Assembly (NCBI GenBank): GCA_015179125.1
Contig: WHVA01000377.1
Location: forward strand, 50,620 to 114,619
Length of the DNA stretch: 64,000 nt
Direction of reading: 5' to 3'
Source of the DNA: Gautieria morchelliformis
Lineage: Eukaryota > Basidiomycota > Agaricomycetes > Gomphales > Gomphaceae
Part shown: positions 1-11,378 of the stretch, one piece after another
Layout: every line of letters begins with the position of its first letter
Numbering within the stretch: position 1 is the stretch's first letter
Made by a program: the position numbers and the translations under genes
The notes under the pieces: generated by a model
Told to the model about the DNA's origin: nothing
The model's input: only the letters and a program-made list of their open reading frames with translations
Database searches by the model: none

Positions 1-1697
1 CCTTGCCTTCTATGCTTACACGAGTAGTGTGAGGCGTCGAGAAAGACTTACACAATATAATACCCTTGCGGATGTTGCCAACCTTTTGCAGAAATCACAG
101 CGTATCATGGTGCTTTCCGGGGCTGGAATATGTACGTCCTGGAATTGGAGATTCCCTGAAGTTAAACTGAGTCATTCTGGCCATGAACTTAGCGGTCTCT
201 TCGGGTATTCCTGACTTCAGGTCAAAGAACGGCTTGTACCAGATGCTCAAGTCTTCATTTGAATTCGACCTAGACGACCCTCAACAAATGTTTGACCTTG
301 AATTCTTCAGAGAAAACCCGCGAGTCTTTTAGTGCGTGATCCTCCACATAACTAAATTCCTCATATTTAAAGCCTTTGCTTTGTAGCTCTTTTGCGAAGT
401 ACGTCTACGTTGGTTTGGCCTTTGTATCAAAATAATTGACCTGCATAAATACCTAAACAGGGAAATCTACCCATCCAACCATGAACCATCACTTTCTCAT
501 CATTTTATCAAGCGATTAGAAACCCAGCAGAAGGTGACCATTATATTCACATGCATTACTTCTCTCATGAAGCATTGCATAGCTTCTTCGTAATTACACG
601 CAAAATATCGACGACCTGGAAAGCTCCGCAGGCATTCAGACTGTTTTGCAGTGCCATGGTTCATTTTCTAAGGTGCCTTTATGTGTCTTCGATGTCACGC
701 TTGTTTCCTAAACGTCCCTCAGGCGACTTGCCTGCAGTGTGGGACTCAGTTTCCCGGAAAAATCCTCGAGCATGATGTCTTATTACAACGCGTCCCTATC
801 TGTCCAACATGTCCGCCGCCGGCATCAAAGCCACCGAAGAAAATCAAGAAGCTTGCTAATCCCTGGGACGGCGGGGACGAATCTGAGTCAGATGTGGATG
901 ATTCGCCGAAGGCCATCTTAAAGGTATATTGTGGTTATCAGGGTAAACAAATGGGCGTTAACCCCACTGCACCAGCCAAACATAACATTTTTCGGCGAGA
1001 AATTGACCGACAGATTCGACAAGTTGCTGCGGTTGGATAGGGAGACTGTCGATCTACTTATTGTTATGGGGACTTCTTTGAAGGTAGTGTGTGGATATGA
1101 TTCATCTGATTTCGACTCATTGTGGTTTGGAAGGTTACACCAGTGTCAGAGATATTGAGCCACATACCGCACTCTGTTCCACAAGTACGGAGGATCATAT
1201 TCGGGCTAATCTTGCGTTGATCAAACATCCAGATACTGATCAACAAGACGCCAATCAAACACATGAATGCCGATGTAGGTATTAAGAGGCCACCAAAAGC
1301 TAATGGCATTGACCTGGTGATTCCAGGTTGTCCTCCTTGGTAACGCGGACTCGATTGTACGCTATCTGTGCGCAGAGGCGTTGGGTCCTGGCTGGGAACT
1401 ACCGTCCACCAGTCTCAGCGCCCAGCGCCCTGTAAGTAGAAAGCGAAGCTCATCGCAGTCTCTTGAAGGAAAACCCCAATCCGTGCCAAGGCGTGTTGGA
1501 GACAGGTAAGATTACTCTCTTTGCTTCCTCCACACTCGGTCAACTCCACGTGTTATTATAGCCATGTATGGCTGTTTGAAGGCGCCGAGGGCGGAGATTT
1601 CGTAGCAAATTTGGAACAGGCTCAGACAGCATCCAACCCAAGTATTGGGAACGAATCGTACGAAATCCGTCAATCCAAGAGAGCTCGAGCCTCATAA
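1..1697 (+). CDS. Sir2-family NAD-dependent protein deacetylase (sirtuin), 5' partial
   Basis: The product would use NAD+ to remove acetyl groups from histone or other lysines in the nucleus, as class I sirtuins (yeast Sir2/Hst1) do. The reading frame is open to the left edge, so the start is missing. I place introns at about 132-192, 332-386, 399-460, 534-582, 673-722, 924-975, 1084-1133, 1185-1232, 1275-1326 and 1506-1561, all GT-AG. Splicing restores GAGIS, PDFRS, TQNID and the catalytic His in QCHGSF. It also restores two Cys pairs of the zinc ribbon (CLQC, CPTC), then FFGEKL, MGTSLK and a C-terminal SHVWLFEG. The stop is TAA at 1695-1697. The exon at 387-398 is only 12 nt. Family membership is very secure; the exact substrate is not predictable. 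Confidence 0.93.
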
Positions 1698-2184
1698 GCC
1701 GATATCTGCTGCCATGTACCCGTGATGAGTTCATGTTTGGAGCATTCCACATCATGATACCCACTGCGCCATTTGTTCTCAAACATATCTTCCTCGCTTT
1801 CCTTACTTTCCTTACAGCGTTCAATAGATGTATTCAAAGCATGTATTATTTAATAATGATAGTGAAGCTGGCCAGCCGTGTTGAAGTCATCAGTCGTTTC
1901 ACGTGAACGTCTTCAAGTCTTTCGCGCGCTCGCCAGCAACTTGAGGCACACGTACCAGGTGATCGCCTTTTTTTTCTGCCGTGCAGACTTAGTAACAAAG
2001 TACTCACACCCGTCTCACCTGGCTTTAATGCTTTGGTAATTTGGTTGCTTTTGGAGTATGAACTCTCGCTTTTTCGGGCCGAGTTGCCTGAACGGACCGT
2101 GAGTCACGTCGTCTTGAGGATTCAACCTGGGTATAATAAGTATGACTGTGAAATAGAGCATGCTAGTTCTCCCAATTTCAGCTG
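1698..2184. other. intergenic, sirtuin 3' to dehydratase 5'
   Basis: About 490 bases between two co-oriented host genes. No convincing coding exon was seen. It should hold the sirtuin 3' UTR and the promoter of the downstream gene. No clear TATA box was identified. Confidence 0.5.
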
Positions 2185-4384
2185 ATGATGGCAGACAAAG
2201 TCAGCCGCTTTGAAATTCATGGTCAGCATGTTCTACTGTACTACTATCATGCGTACACTGACCTCGAACTTGGGGGCCACTGGCAGATGTTCGATTTCCT
2301 ACCTCACTCACAGGTGATGGTACCGATGCCATGTCAGACCGCTATATTTCACACGCAGAGCTTATGCTCAGGCCGCTGACACGTCCATAGGAACACTGAG
2401 TGCGATTACTCCTCTGCGTATGTCACTCTGTACACCGCCAATGGTCTCGTCGGCAATGGGATGACATTCACAATTGGTCGGGGAAATGACATCGTGCGTA
2501 CAGTTTCATAGGTTTTTGTTTTGTTCTTAGAATCAACTGCAGGTATGTATAGCTATTAGAGAAGTTGCCAATCGCCTAGTAGGGAAAGAGATCGAATCCT
2601 TGTTTGCAGACATGGGTAAAGCATGGGACTTTATGCTTGCTGATCCTCAACTTCGTTGGTTAGCTATTTTACCATATCCCATTACTCAGTCGTGTGTGTT
2701 AATGAAGCTCGCGTAAGGATTGGCCCCGAGAAAGGTGTCATCCACATCGCTTCAGGTGCCGTGAATAACGCGCTTTGGGATCTTTTCGCCAAGTCGCGAA
2801 AGAAGCCATTATGGAAACTTATCGTCGATTTTACACCGGTCCGTAAATATTTCTCTCACAGCTATAGCAGCCCGACTGGTCACTAAACCTATCTCTAGGA
2901 GGAGCTGGTCAGCGCGACCGCCTTTCGATACATCACGGATGCCATTACACGTGATGAAGCCTTGCAGATGCTTAAGACGAAGGAGGCCGGGAAGTCAGAA
3001 CGCGAGGCGAGAGCGCGTGAATTTGGGTGAAGCCTCACGTTATGGTGGCAGCTCATCTAACTCAGACTGACTCATCAGCTATCCTGCGTATGTGACGTCC
3101 GCCGGGTGGTTGGGTGTGTTTCCTCCTGAAAGAAATGTTTATTTATACTCATTCTGAGCTGTTCTGCCTACGGCAGGCTACGATGACGAGAAGGTGCGGA
3201 GGCTCACTAAAGAAGCTCTAGCAGCCGGATTCAACCACTTCAAGGCATGTCCTGCATTATCAGACTATGTGCACGAACTTTGATGGAATCACAATTCTCA
3301 GATGAAAGTCGGCTCCGATCCCGCTTCCGATTTGCGTCGTGGAATGATCATTCGCTCTGTGATTGATGATCCTGCCAACTTACCAGAAGGACACGAACCA
3401 CGGGATCCCAAGACATTACTTGGGAAAAACGCTGGGCCAACGGGGAATGTGTTAATGATAGACGCAAACCAAGCAAGTAACGGCTTTGGTCTATCTAGGA
3501 TTCTGTACTGACACTCCCGTATTAGGTTTGGGATGTTCCTCAGGCGATTGAATACGTGAAAGGTTTGCAAGCAATCAAGCCTTGGTAGATAAATAGATAA
3601 AACGATGCTACTCATGTGACTTACTTGTTCACTTCCAGGTTCATCGAAGAGCCCACTGCCCCCGATGATATTTTGGTATGTTCTGAAATATATCCGATCG
3701 TTGGTTATGGACTGCTTCTCAGGGTCACGCCGCGATTCGAAAGGCGTTGAAGCCTCACGGCATTGGTGTTGCCACGGGGGAACACGCCCACAATCGAATG
3801 GTGTTCAAACAATTACTGCAAGCAGAAGCAATTGATGTTGTGCAGATCGATTCGTGTAGATTAGCTGGTGTAAGCGAAGTCCTGGCCGTATTATTGATGG
3901 CTGCCAAGCAAGTCTGGATGACAAAAACTCATCAGTTATACTGACACAATGTTGCAGATTTGGAGTACCTGTGTGTCCCCACGCGGGTGGAGTTGGCTTG
4001 TGCGAGTATGTTATTCATTTGAGGTTCGTGCAATGTCATCGCCATTGCGTAAAGACTGATGAGACCTCCCAAAGCTTGATAGACTACATCGCTGTATCAG
4101 GAAGTATCGATCGGAATGTGCTGGAGTTTGTTGACCATCTTCATGAACATTTCATTTACCCCTGCTCCATCAACTCGAAAGGAAGATATAATGTTCCGTC
4201 AGATCCAGATGAAGGCTATAGGTTCGTATGTTCCTTGCCCATCCTCAAAGTTTTATCACCAAACCTCGTATTTCACTGCCACAGCATCGAAATGCACAAA
4301 TCCAGTATATCGGCGTATGAGTGGCCCAGTGGGACTTACTGGCAAAGCCCGGGAGCTCGGAAAGCGCATGGTTTGGATAAATGA
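2185..4384 (+). CDS. L-fuconate dehydratase (enolase superfamily, ENOSF1-like)
   Basis: Family members dehydrate L-fuconate and related acid sugars to a 2-keto-3-deoxy acid with Mg2+, in the fucose/rhamnose-type sugar-acid route. The start is one of two adjacent ATGs (2185 or 2188). The first exons encode VSRFEIHDVRFPTS and GDGTDAM after removal of introns 2222-2286 and 2333-2390. Later exons read IGPEKG, FRYITD, then the catalytic KxK (FKMKVG). These are followed by the metal ligands in [15 protein letters not shown] and ATGEH, then QIDSCR and the base His in CPHAGG. A fungal-type insert precedes the first metal ligand (about 3370-3455). The stop is at 4382-4384. Three introns (3245-3301, 3473-3525, 3908-3957) have GC-AG ends. 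All active-site residues are present, so it looks intact; the substrate is inferred from the family. Confidence 0.92.
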
Positions 4385-4927
4385 CCTGATCTCTAGGGAG
4401 AACAGCACAATTCGATGTACACTGTTGATGTATACACATCCTTATACATCACTGCGTGAAAACAGCGCCAGATCCATTGTCTTGATTAAATGTGTGAGCT
4501 CATACATCACGGCTGTAAATGTAAGACCTGGAGTTCTTAGTCGTCAATACGGCTCCTTCAACGATCTAGTGGTGGTGATATGGGACTCGTGATATCATAA
4601 GGCATCGTGCAGACGCAACTACCCATAGGAGGGTCGGTGCAATAATCGGAACCATGACTCGTTATAGCTGAAAGCTGGGACCTGGTATAGTTATCCCACG
4701 CCAATAGACGTTTCGCCGAAAGTTTACTATGTGCTCACTGGTAACTGAGCATAGTGACTGTTTGTGAACTATGAACGGAACACTACTGTAACATGAAGGC
4801 ATATCATTCAACATAAGAGGTCATTTAGGAAACATTGATAGGCGATGCAGAAATAGACGCCGCGCACCTTTTTGCGAAGTACTAGGATACTTGATGCGGA
4901 CGAGGAATCAACACATCTTTGGAGTTT
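4385..4927. other. convergent intergenic spacer
   Basis: About 540 bases between the 3' ends of the dehydratase (plus) and the acetyltransferase (minus). Short ORFs here do not resemble known proteins. It probably carries both 3' UTRs; no RNA gene was recognised. Confidence 0.5.
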
Positions 4928-6463
4928 TCAACGTCGAAGCCGTAGCCTGAAGGCGTTCTTGCAGGCTTTTGACTCTTTTGAAAGGTAGTCCTCGTAGAAA
5001 CCCACAACGAACTCTTCTGCTTTGAAACCGAACTTATTGTAGAGAAGCTGCCTTCCGGGTGAATTACAGGACCTCACGGTAGCATATCGAAATAATACAT
5101 ACCATAGCAGGGTTGCTGGCGGACACATGGAGAGTGATGTCCTTCCTAGGATTTGCGGTAATCAGATGGTACAGCATGACGCTATTGTCAATGTTAAACC
5201 TTCAACAGTCAAGGTGAGGGCATATGATCCGACCTTGCAATATTAACGTCTTCCCAGCCAGGTCGAACGACGAGATATGTCAGGTATGTCTCTTCAGGAG
5301 AGCTTAACAACGCGGCGCCAACGACAAGTCGTTTGTAAGTGGCGACAATGGTACATCGTGTAGGTGAGTACCGCAACGAATCTGATACTAGAAAGGTAAC
5401 ATGGCTCGACCTCCTGTATGGTAACGGGTTGATAAATGCTCACCGTCGATACCCGGCCAGAATATTCGTGAGAGAAGATCATGTATTTGAGGGAGATGGG
5501 TGCGGTGGAGAAAGCTGTAATCGATGGGAGCGCTTGCCGTGACTGGCTTCGTCTCATTTGGACTGTGGCAATGAGGTATAGTGATGCATAGCAGAGGGTG
5601 TATCGGGCTCACTGTCGCAGACAATAGTGTAATCTGATATCAGACAACAGATCCATCCATGGTGCCTGGGTTTCCCAGTCTCTGTGTATCGGGCGTTGAT
5701 GTTCCTCGTTAGTCCTATGCCCCCCTAGCAAACGAGATGCGAAAGATGAGACGTATGGAGTTCTCCGGATGGAGTACAGGGCACTTAAAGTCTCTTCATT
5801 GGGAGCAGAATGTAAAGGCAGTCGGGTTGGCAGTCTCGACAATTCATGTTGAGAGCTTGGTTGCCGTAACGCGTCGTACGAGAAAGCGAACTTATCCAAC
5901 TTGCCAATCTGGTGGAATGTTAGACCCAAGATATATATGAAACATAGCTTCTACCTTTCGTAACTTAAGTCTGCGTGTAAGAATAGCTTCGCCAATAGTC
6001 CAATTCTTTCTTCCAGCAGCAGCGGAGCTCTCAAGCCAACCTCGAAGATCGTTGATTTCCGATAAAGTCAACGGACGTAATTTGTTTTTCTGAGCATGGA
6101 TCGTCCGTCTGGGAGTGGATTGATGAAAAAAAGCCGAAGCTCTTACATATGGGTCAAGCTCTGAGTTGTCGCTCAGAAGCTGTAATCGTGCAGCTACATA
6201 ATTCTCTTTCGGAAGAACCTCTTCAAAGTCATGAATTGGGACAGGGTTATCCAGAAGAGAGTCCAAGGATATGCCACCAGTGCCACCAGGAACCTTGGAC
6301 GGTTTAGTAGAAGGTCGAAGAGCTCTCCCTGAATTTGTCTTGACTCGTTTACTTCGTCTTCCCGACTTGATCCGTCAGTGACTATGTATGTAGTTCGAGT
6401 TGAAATGTAACCTACAGGCTCCCATCCGTCCTCGTCTTCGATTGTACCAAGGCTGAAGTTCAT
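4928..6463 (-). CDS. KAT14/CSRP2BP-like GNAT acetyltransferase
   Basis: Spliced on the minus strand, the C-terminal half matches the GNAT domain of KAT14/CSRP2BP, an acetyltransferase subunit of the ATAC complex in animals. Motifs are PIDYSFL, FWPGIDVSDSL, YKRLVVGAALLSS, TYLVVRPGWEDVNIA, MLYHLI, TLHVSASNPAM and LLYNKFGFKAEEFV, ending FRLRLRR and a stop at 4928-4930. The N-terminal half starts at an ATG at 6463 and is poorly conserved. A 50-nt intron joins GWEP to a basic stretch, SGRRSKRVK, that could be a nuclear localisation signal. A 52-nt intron near 5670-5725 contains an ACTAAC branch site. The intron just before the GNAT exon (about 5540-5640) could not be fixed. Another 5' exon is possible. 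The domain call is secure; the complex and substrate are inference. Confidence 0.85.
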
Positions 6464-7205
6464 TGCAGTTGCGCGCAGTTAGTAACCCAAGCAGGTGTGT
6501 GAAATCGTCCGCTCCTTTTTAGTACAGGCAGGCTGCAAAGCTCGGACAAGATTCTTGGTCAGCGGCTTGACTGCCGATTCAGTACCTTACACATTGTCGG
6601 CGCGAGAGCCTCCGTACTTTTACATAAGCCTTGCATAGACCTAACGATGAGAAATTTTGAAAAGCCAGAAAAAAAAAAGGGTAAGACAAAACTGGTATTT
6701 GAACGTTGAACGTTGAACGTTTGAACCCTTGCATTCCCAGAGCCAATTCATTATCACCTGAACCACCACAGAGCTTGGTTGCCAATTCGCACGTTTCATG
6801 TTTTATAATCGGCACAGAATAGTTGACACAATAGAGTAGAACTTTCGGCTTGCCAAATCTGGCACATCCAGAAATGCCATATATGGGAGGCTGTGTTGGC
6901 GTTGTACAGCGCGCGGCGCTTCAGCTCCTACACAGTTACACTCCCACTGCATCCTGGGCGGCCGGCTGTGCTCTGTACTAACGTTCCAAAAACCGGGATC
7001 GTGACGGTGGAGTGCGTTTGGCGAGTGTTGGTACATTTGTCTCAGGCCTGTCATCACGGGGAGGCTAGCGCTAACTTCTGAACTTTGAAGTACCGAGAGA
7101 GTTGAAGGAGAAAGGTCTGTATGTATATTTTCTGCTTTATTTGAAACTCCATGGAGCACAGACATCAAGTGGCACAGCATTCCCTATCATTTTCTCCTTC
7201 ATCCA
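6464..7205. promoter_or_regulatory. divergent promoter region, acetyltransferase / caspase-like gene
   Basis: About 740 bases between two divergently transcribed host genes, so both promoters should lie here. The tract at about 6698-6725 holds three tandem 7-base units of TTGAACG, giving repeated AACGTT palindromes. An A-rich run lies at about 6668-6680. No reliable protein-coding exon was seen. Confidence 0.45.
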
Positions 7206-9338
7206 ATGTTTACGAAGAGGTAGGCTCTTTAAGCACAGAGAAGAACAGCGGAATAATCGCTTCAACTGCAGGAACGCTCGTGTTTTCGCTCTATTAATCG
7301 GCATAGATGTTTATGGTCACGTAAAACCTCATTTGGAGGGCTGTAAACATGATGTCGATTTGATCGAGCAGTTTTTGAAGGACACATTCAAGGACTATAG
7401 CATCAAGCGCCTCGTTGACGGTGAGGCTACCTGTGAGATGATACTTACCACGTTCAAGGAGCATTTCACCATGAACCCGAAAATCGGCGAAGAGGATGTC
7501 ATGCTGTTTTATTACTCTGGGCATGGTAGCCGCATCAAAGCTCCCGACGGCTGGGTGACACAGGACGGTCAAATAGAGATTATTTGTCCCTACGACCAGG
7601 ACAAGGAGGTTCAAATGGGGAAGGAACTCAAGCGCATTTGTGGCATTTCCGATCACAAACTCAATGAAATGCTGCGCGAACTGTCTTCGATTAAAAAGAA
7701 CAATAATATTGTTCGTCTCCCTCCCACTGGAGCGCCTGAGATACCTGACCGTATAGTCTATCCTCATAGGTCGCAATTATTGATTCCTGTTATTCTGGTG
7801 GTATTGGGCGTGACGGCGAAATAAAGGGGCAGCCAGAAAACGTCCGCTCTGTCCAGGCACAACCTCCCCTACCAGGAGACTTTGAGCAGGAGGCATGGAC
7901 TGTAGACAAGGGTCGCGATTTGGAAGTATCACATATGGGGTTCAATTATCCGTTCATGTCATCACACGTCCTCCTTGCCGCATGTCGACCGCTGGAGAAA
8001 GCTAAAGAGAAGCTTTTGCATTACCAAGAAGGAAATGATGCCGAGGAACTCAAGATGCGAGGCGTCTTCACCACCCACCTCGTCAGAATGTTGTACATGG
8101 CAATAACTATGGAACAGGTCACATATGCGACACTGCTAGACGAGCTGTTAAGGGACTGGCACGAACAACAGCGTCCAATGTGCGAAGGATCAAATAAAGG
8201 CAGACTTTTATTCTCCAAGAAGCATGGAGAGGATCCTCACGGGACGTTCAGATTGGTCCCAGCCTCGGATGGGACGATGTATAAGGCAGCTGCCGGTTGG
8301 ATTCATGGTGTTGTCAATGGCACTGAGTTTGTGGTTCATCCGAATCGTGGTACCTTCATCGCCAGAGAGGTTCGCAGCGATTCGTGCGATTTAGTATGCA
8401 AAGGTGGACAGCCCAAGTGCCAAATCTCCGCGGAGGCGCGAGCCCTAATGTTCATCGGGAAAAGCCTCGCCCTTTATCTTCAACCAGGCCTTAGCGATTC
8501 GGATGTCAGCGGTGTATCTGATAGCTGTACGATTGTTTCCCAATCCGCAGCGGCACACGTCGTTGTCCACTCTAGGGACAGGGCATATTTGTATTTGGAA
8601 GGAGCGGATAAACGTGTCCCGGACAACTGCAAACCGAGGTCAGGACCTCTCTTGCCAAGGGACATGCCATCAGTCCTTGACAAAATGGCTTACTTCAATT
8701 TTCACCTTCACCGAGGGAACGGTGATCGCCCGCTGCACGATTACATCAAGCTGGAGCTGGTTCCTCTGAAGACGATTCCAGGCGGGTACCGTATACCTAT
8801 CCATGATGACTCTGTGACCCTCGATGACAATGACAACAAGGACAACTGTGTGACTAACCTGGCCCCCTTCTATGGGCTGACCCTGAAGAATTATACCAAC
8901 CGCAGTATCTTCCCATATCTCTTCTACTTCAGGCCATCTGACTGTACCATCTTGGTAAGTGACCTTGTATCTTGTGCTTGAGAGATAGGCTAAATATGGG
9001 ATCAGTCATATTATGTTCCGACATCACGTGAAACGCTACCGCTGGGCCCTGGAAGTCCTGGTCAGCCCTCAAAACTTGGGGTGGTGGGTTACGGCGCCGA
9101 GGGTGGCGATCCTGTGAGGTTTACTCTGCCGCAAGGAAAGAGCACAGATACTGTATTCCTCAAACTTTTCGTTTCGACTACTTATGTCGACTTCAATATC
9201 GTCGAACAGCGTATTGACCAATTACGGGACATCGACAGGCCGTCGGTGCCAGACCCCTACATTTGGGATGCTTGGAAGTTTCAAATCACTTGCCAGGCGG
9301 GACCCAGTGTGCCAGCCGTGCCACACCAGACATCCTAA
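7206..9338 (+). CDS. caspase-like cysteine protease (C14 / metacaspase family)
   Basis: Metacaspase-type proteases cleave after Arg/Lys and act in stress responses and cell death. I choose ATG 7206 (MFTKR) because a 52-nt intron (7220-7271) then joins in frame to NARVFALLIGID, the usual start of the p20 fold. A longer frame from 7102 reads through this intron and lacks homology. The catalytic His is in FYYSGHGS. After intron 7711-7769 the catalytic Cys is in IIDSCYSGG, and SSHVLLAACRP follows. Intron 8955-9005 precedes the last exon, which reads GYGAEGGDPVRF and stops at 9336-9338. The roughly 300 residues after the peptidase domain are not recognised. His and Cys are both present, so activity is plausible. 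Paralogues are common in basidiomycetes. Confidence 0.85.
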
Positions 9339-10020
9339 TGGTCAGATCGCTCCCCTTTTCGAATTCGTCTGGATCCTGGTACAGCAGAGTTCAACCCCTG
9401 CTGTTTGATTGTGTTCGGATACCTTCCGCATATGACTCTACCAAGATGATTTGCTCTTTTACTTAGTGGGGTATTTGTATTATATTGAGCCAACCCTGAT
9501 GGGAGAGCAACCGGCCCCACAAAAAAACAGAATCATTTGGCTCGTAGAAACCATGGCATAGAGCCCTCTGAACAAGCGCTTCAAAAAATTCTTTTGATGT
9601 GTTCCGCCGCGCCGAATGTTGTAGGATCGACCGGCAGTCTGGATGACGTGGCAACCATAAGCGCCGTCGAGTGACCATATATGGCCGGATATTCCCATAT
9701 ATAGTCATTCGTGAGAACCGAGGAATTGTCGGTAATTTCCGAAACCCGTATCTGGATATCAATGCTTCAGGCCTGCATGAGCTGAGCATCGTTTTCACGG
9801 GCACCTTACAGCACGATGCAGTCGTGCTGGCGTTGCGTGGTCTACCTTTCCACTAGCCGTGTGAGGTTCTATATTGGCCGCCGCTTCGTACAGCTTCTGA
9901 CCACATAGCCACTAATAGACAATGCATCGGTTCTATTAACATAGTCTGAGTTGATGAATATTTCGAGCTCGAGACCGGTGTCTTGGCTGAAAGTTATTCC
10001 GTCATCATGTGATCCCTTGA
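9339..10020. other. intergenic, no gene recognised
   Basis: About 680 bases. ORFs on both strands (for example 9463-9804 minus) show no recognisable domain. A short imperfect inverted repeat built on CCATATATGG lies at about 9676-9705. It marks the transition from host genes to transposon-rich DNA. Confidence 0.4.
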
Positions 10021-10200
10021 GGTACGGTTCTGCACAAGCCCCATCTCCGACTCAAAGTTTACGCTCCGCGAGCACCTTCGGGAGAAGGGGCTTGTACCAA
10101 GATGCCACAAAACAGGGGCCGTCTCCCACCGCCTCTACCACCAGCCACACACTCTCTACCGCTCCACTCATTATGACAATCTACTAGACCATATGTCTCT
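10021..10200 (+). mobile_element. Copia-type remnant, inverted relative of 10,925-11,068
   Basis: The plus-strand frame reads RRGLYQDATKQGPSPTAS. The minus-strand scrap at 10,925-11,068 reads RRGLYQDAMLGGLSPHGAAS after a Copia-like MAIKHVLRYL. The two are clearly related and lie in opposite orientation about 800 bases apart. This is an old, degenerate pol fragment. Confidence 0.5.
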
Positions 10201-10924
10201 TGAGCTCCCTAGCTAGTTAGAAATGCTTAATCACTGAGCAACTGTCTTATATCCCATTGGGAATAGTGGGGGTAGGCACAATTGTTCTATCTCACTTGTC
10301 AACACATTACAGACGGCCGCTCACTGATTTTTAAGGACATCTATAGTTGGGAATGTAGGCCAGATATCCTAAATATTTTTAGCAGCAAATGGGACAGCTC
10401 GATCGCTATGATAGTAGTGGTAAGAATAAATTGAGCCATTGACAGGCACGGTTTCAAAGAGAAGAGAAACAAGAATAGCTCAGAATATGAGACTGCCAGA
10501 TAACTGATGAGAGAGAATATGATCCCATGCCTGTCCTCTGGAGCATCTTTGCATGATAACAGCAGGATATCTCCCCAGCATACGTCGATGTCCATTTAAA
10601 ACACGAGCGTGCTTAAAGTCATGTGACGTAACGAACTGTCAACACTGTTGTCTGGAAAAGTGCCTGGTGCTGCTCCCACCGGTCACCGAGCAGCAAAGTA
10701 ATTTATGGGATCACTTTACATAAAACATACTACAGGTCATTGTTATAATTTTTTAAAAATTATTCTTGAGTGACTGGTTCAACTACATGTCTCACAAGCC
10801 ATTTGTCACCCGTCCCAGAAGGCACATACATCACGACATAGTTAAACTGATTCTTAGCTACTCACACCAGACAAGTTGTCAGAATACATCTCTGTTACAA
10901 TAATCTAAAGAATCCTTGACGCGA
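10201..10924. other. AT-rich spacer between two inverted remnants
   Basis: No gene recognised. The minus ORF at 10,341-10,595 is hydrophobic but has no family resemblance and no promoter context. Confidence 0.35.
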
Positions 10925-11068
10925 GAGGTGTTGTGGCCGATGCAGCACCATGAGGAGACAGTCCCCCTAGCATGGCATCTTGGTACAAGCCTCTCCTCTG
11001 GAGATGAAGTCGGAGCTTCAAAGCTTGCGCCGAACCTATGAGGTACCTAAGTACGTGTTTGATTGCCA
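10925..11068 (-). pseudogene. Copia reverse transcriptase / RNase H fragment
   Basis: Minus strand reads MAIKHVLRYLIGS, matching the Copia motif usually written KRVLRYLKGT, and then diverges. It abuts the 3' LTR of the Copia element at 11,069. A matching upstream part (ATGSLMYAALS) lies on the far side of that element at 15,840-15,900, so the younger element appears to be nested in this older copy. Confidence 0.65.
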
Positions 11069-11298
11069 TGTTGTAATTAGCGCAGTGTCTAGAGACGAAG
11101 GAGCTCAGTGAATGGGCAATTCACTGAGCATCTATTGTTACTATGCCTAGAGACGAAGGAGCTACAGTCATAGTGTAAGCTACTGTACGTCTCAGTATAC
11201 ATGAATGGCACGTACCTCAGTGAATGGGCAATTCACTGAGGTACTACTAACAATGGTGCGAGTAATATACTGCCACAGTCGAGTATGACTGTGGCTCC
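11069..11298 (-). repeat. Copia element 3' LTR
   Basis: About 230 bases nearly identical to 15,606-15,836 (only a few substitutions seen). In element orientation it ends in ACAACA. A polypurine tract (AAGGGGGAG, minus strand, about 11,375-11,385) lies some 75 bases further in, so the original LTR may have reached about 11,373 and the other copy may be truncated. Confidence 0.8.
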
Positions 11299-11378
11299 CT
11301 AACTACCTGTCTGTGCATCGGACACGGCCCTGCGTTCTCCGCTTACCCCCGCTCATCCTCTAATCCCAATACTCCCCC

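Noticed and set aside
640-740. Apparent frameshift in the sirtuin between QCHGSF and the zinc ribbon
   Set aside because: A 50-nt GT-AG intron (673-722) joins GSFSK to ATCLQC in frame, so no damage is needed.
5540-5740. Apparent frame break in the acetyltransferase before the GNAT domain
   Set aside because: A 52-nt intron with an ACTAAC branch site explains part of it, and a second intron is likely. I did not call it a pseudogene.
7102-7824. Single 240-codon frame starting upstream of the caspase domain
   Set aside because: It reads through two introns and would miss the catalytic Cys. The ATG at 7206 with spliced exons fits better.
9676-9705. CArG-like palindrome CCATATATGG
   Set aside because: A single short motif in intergenic DNA with no gene nearby to support a regulatory role.
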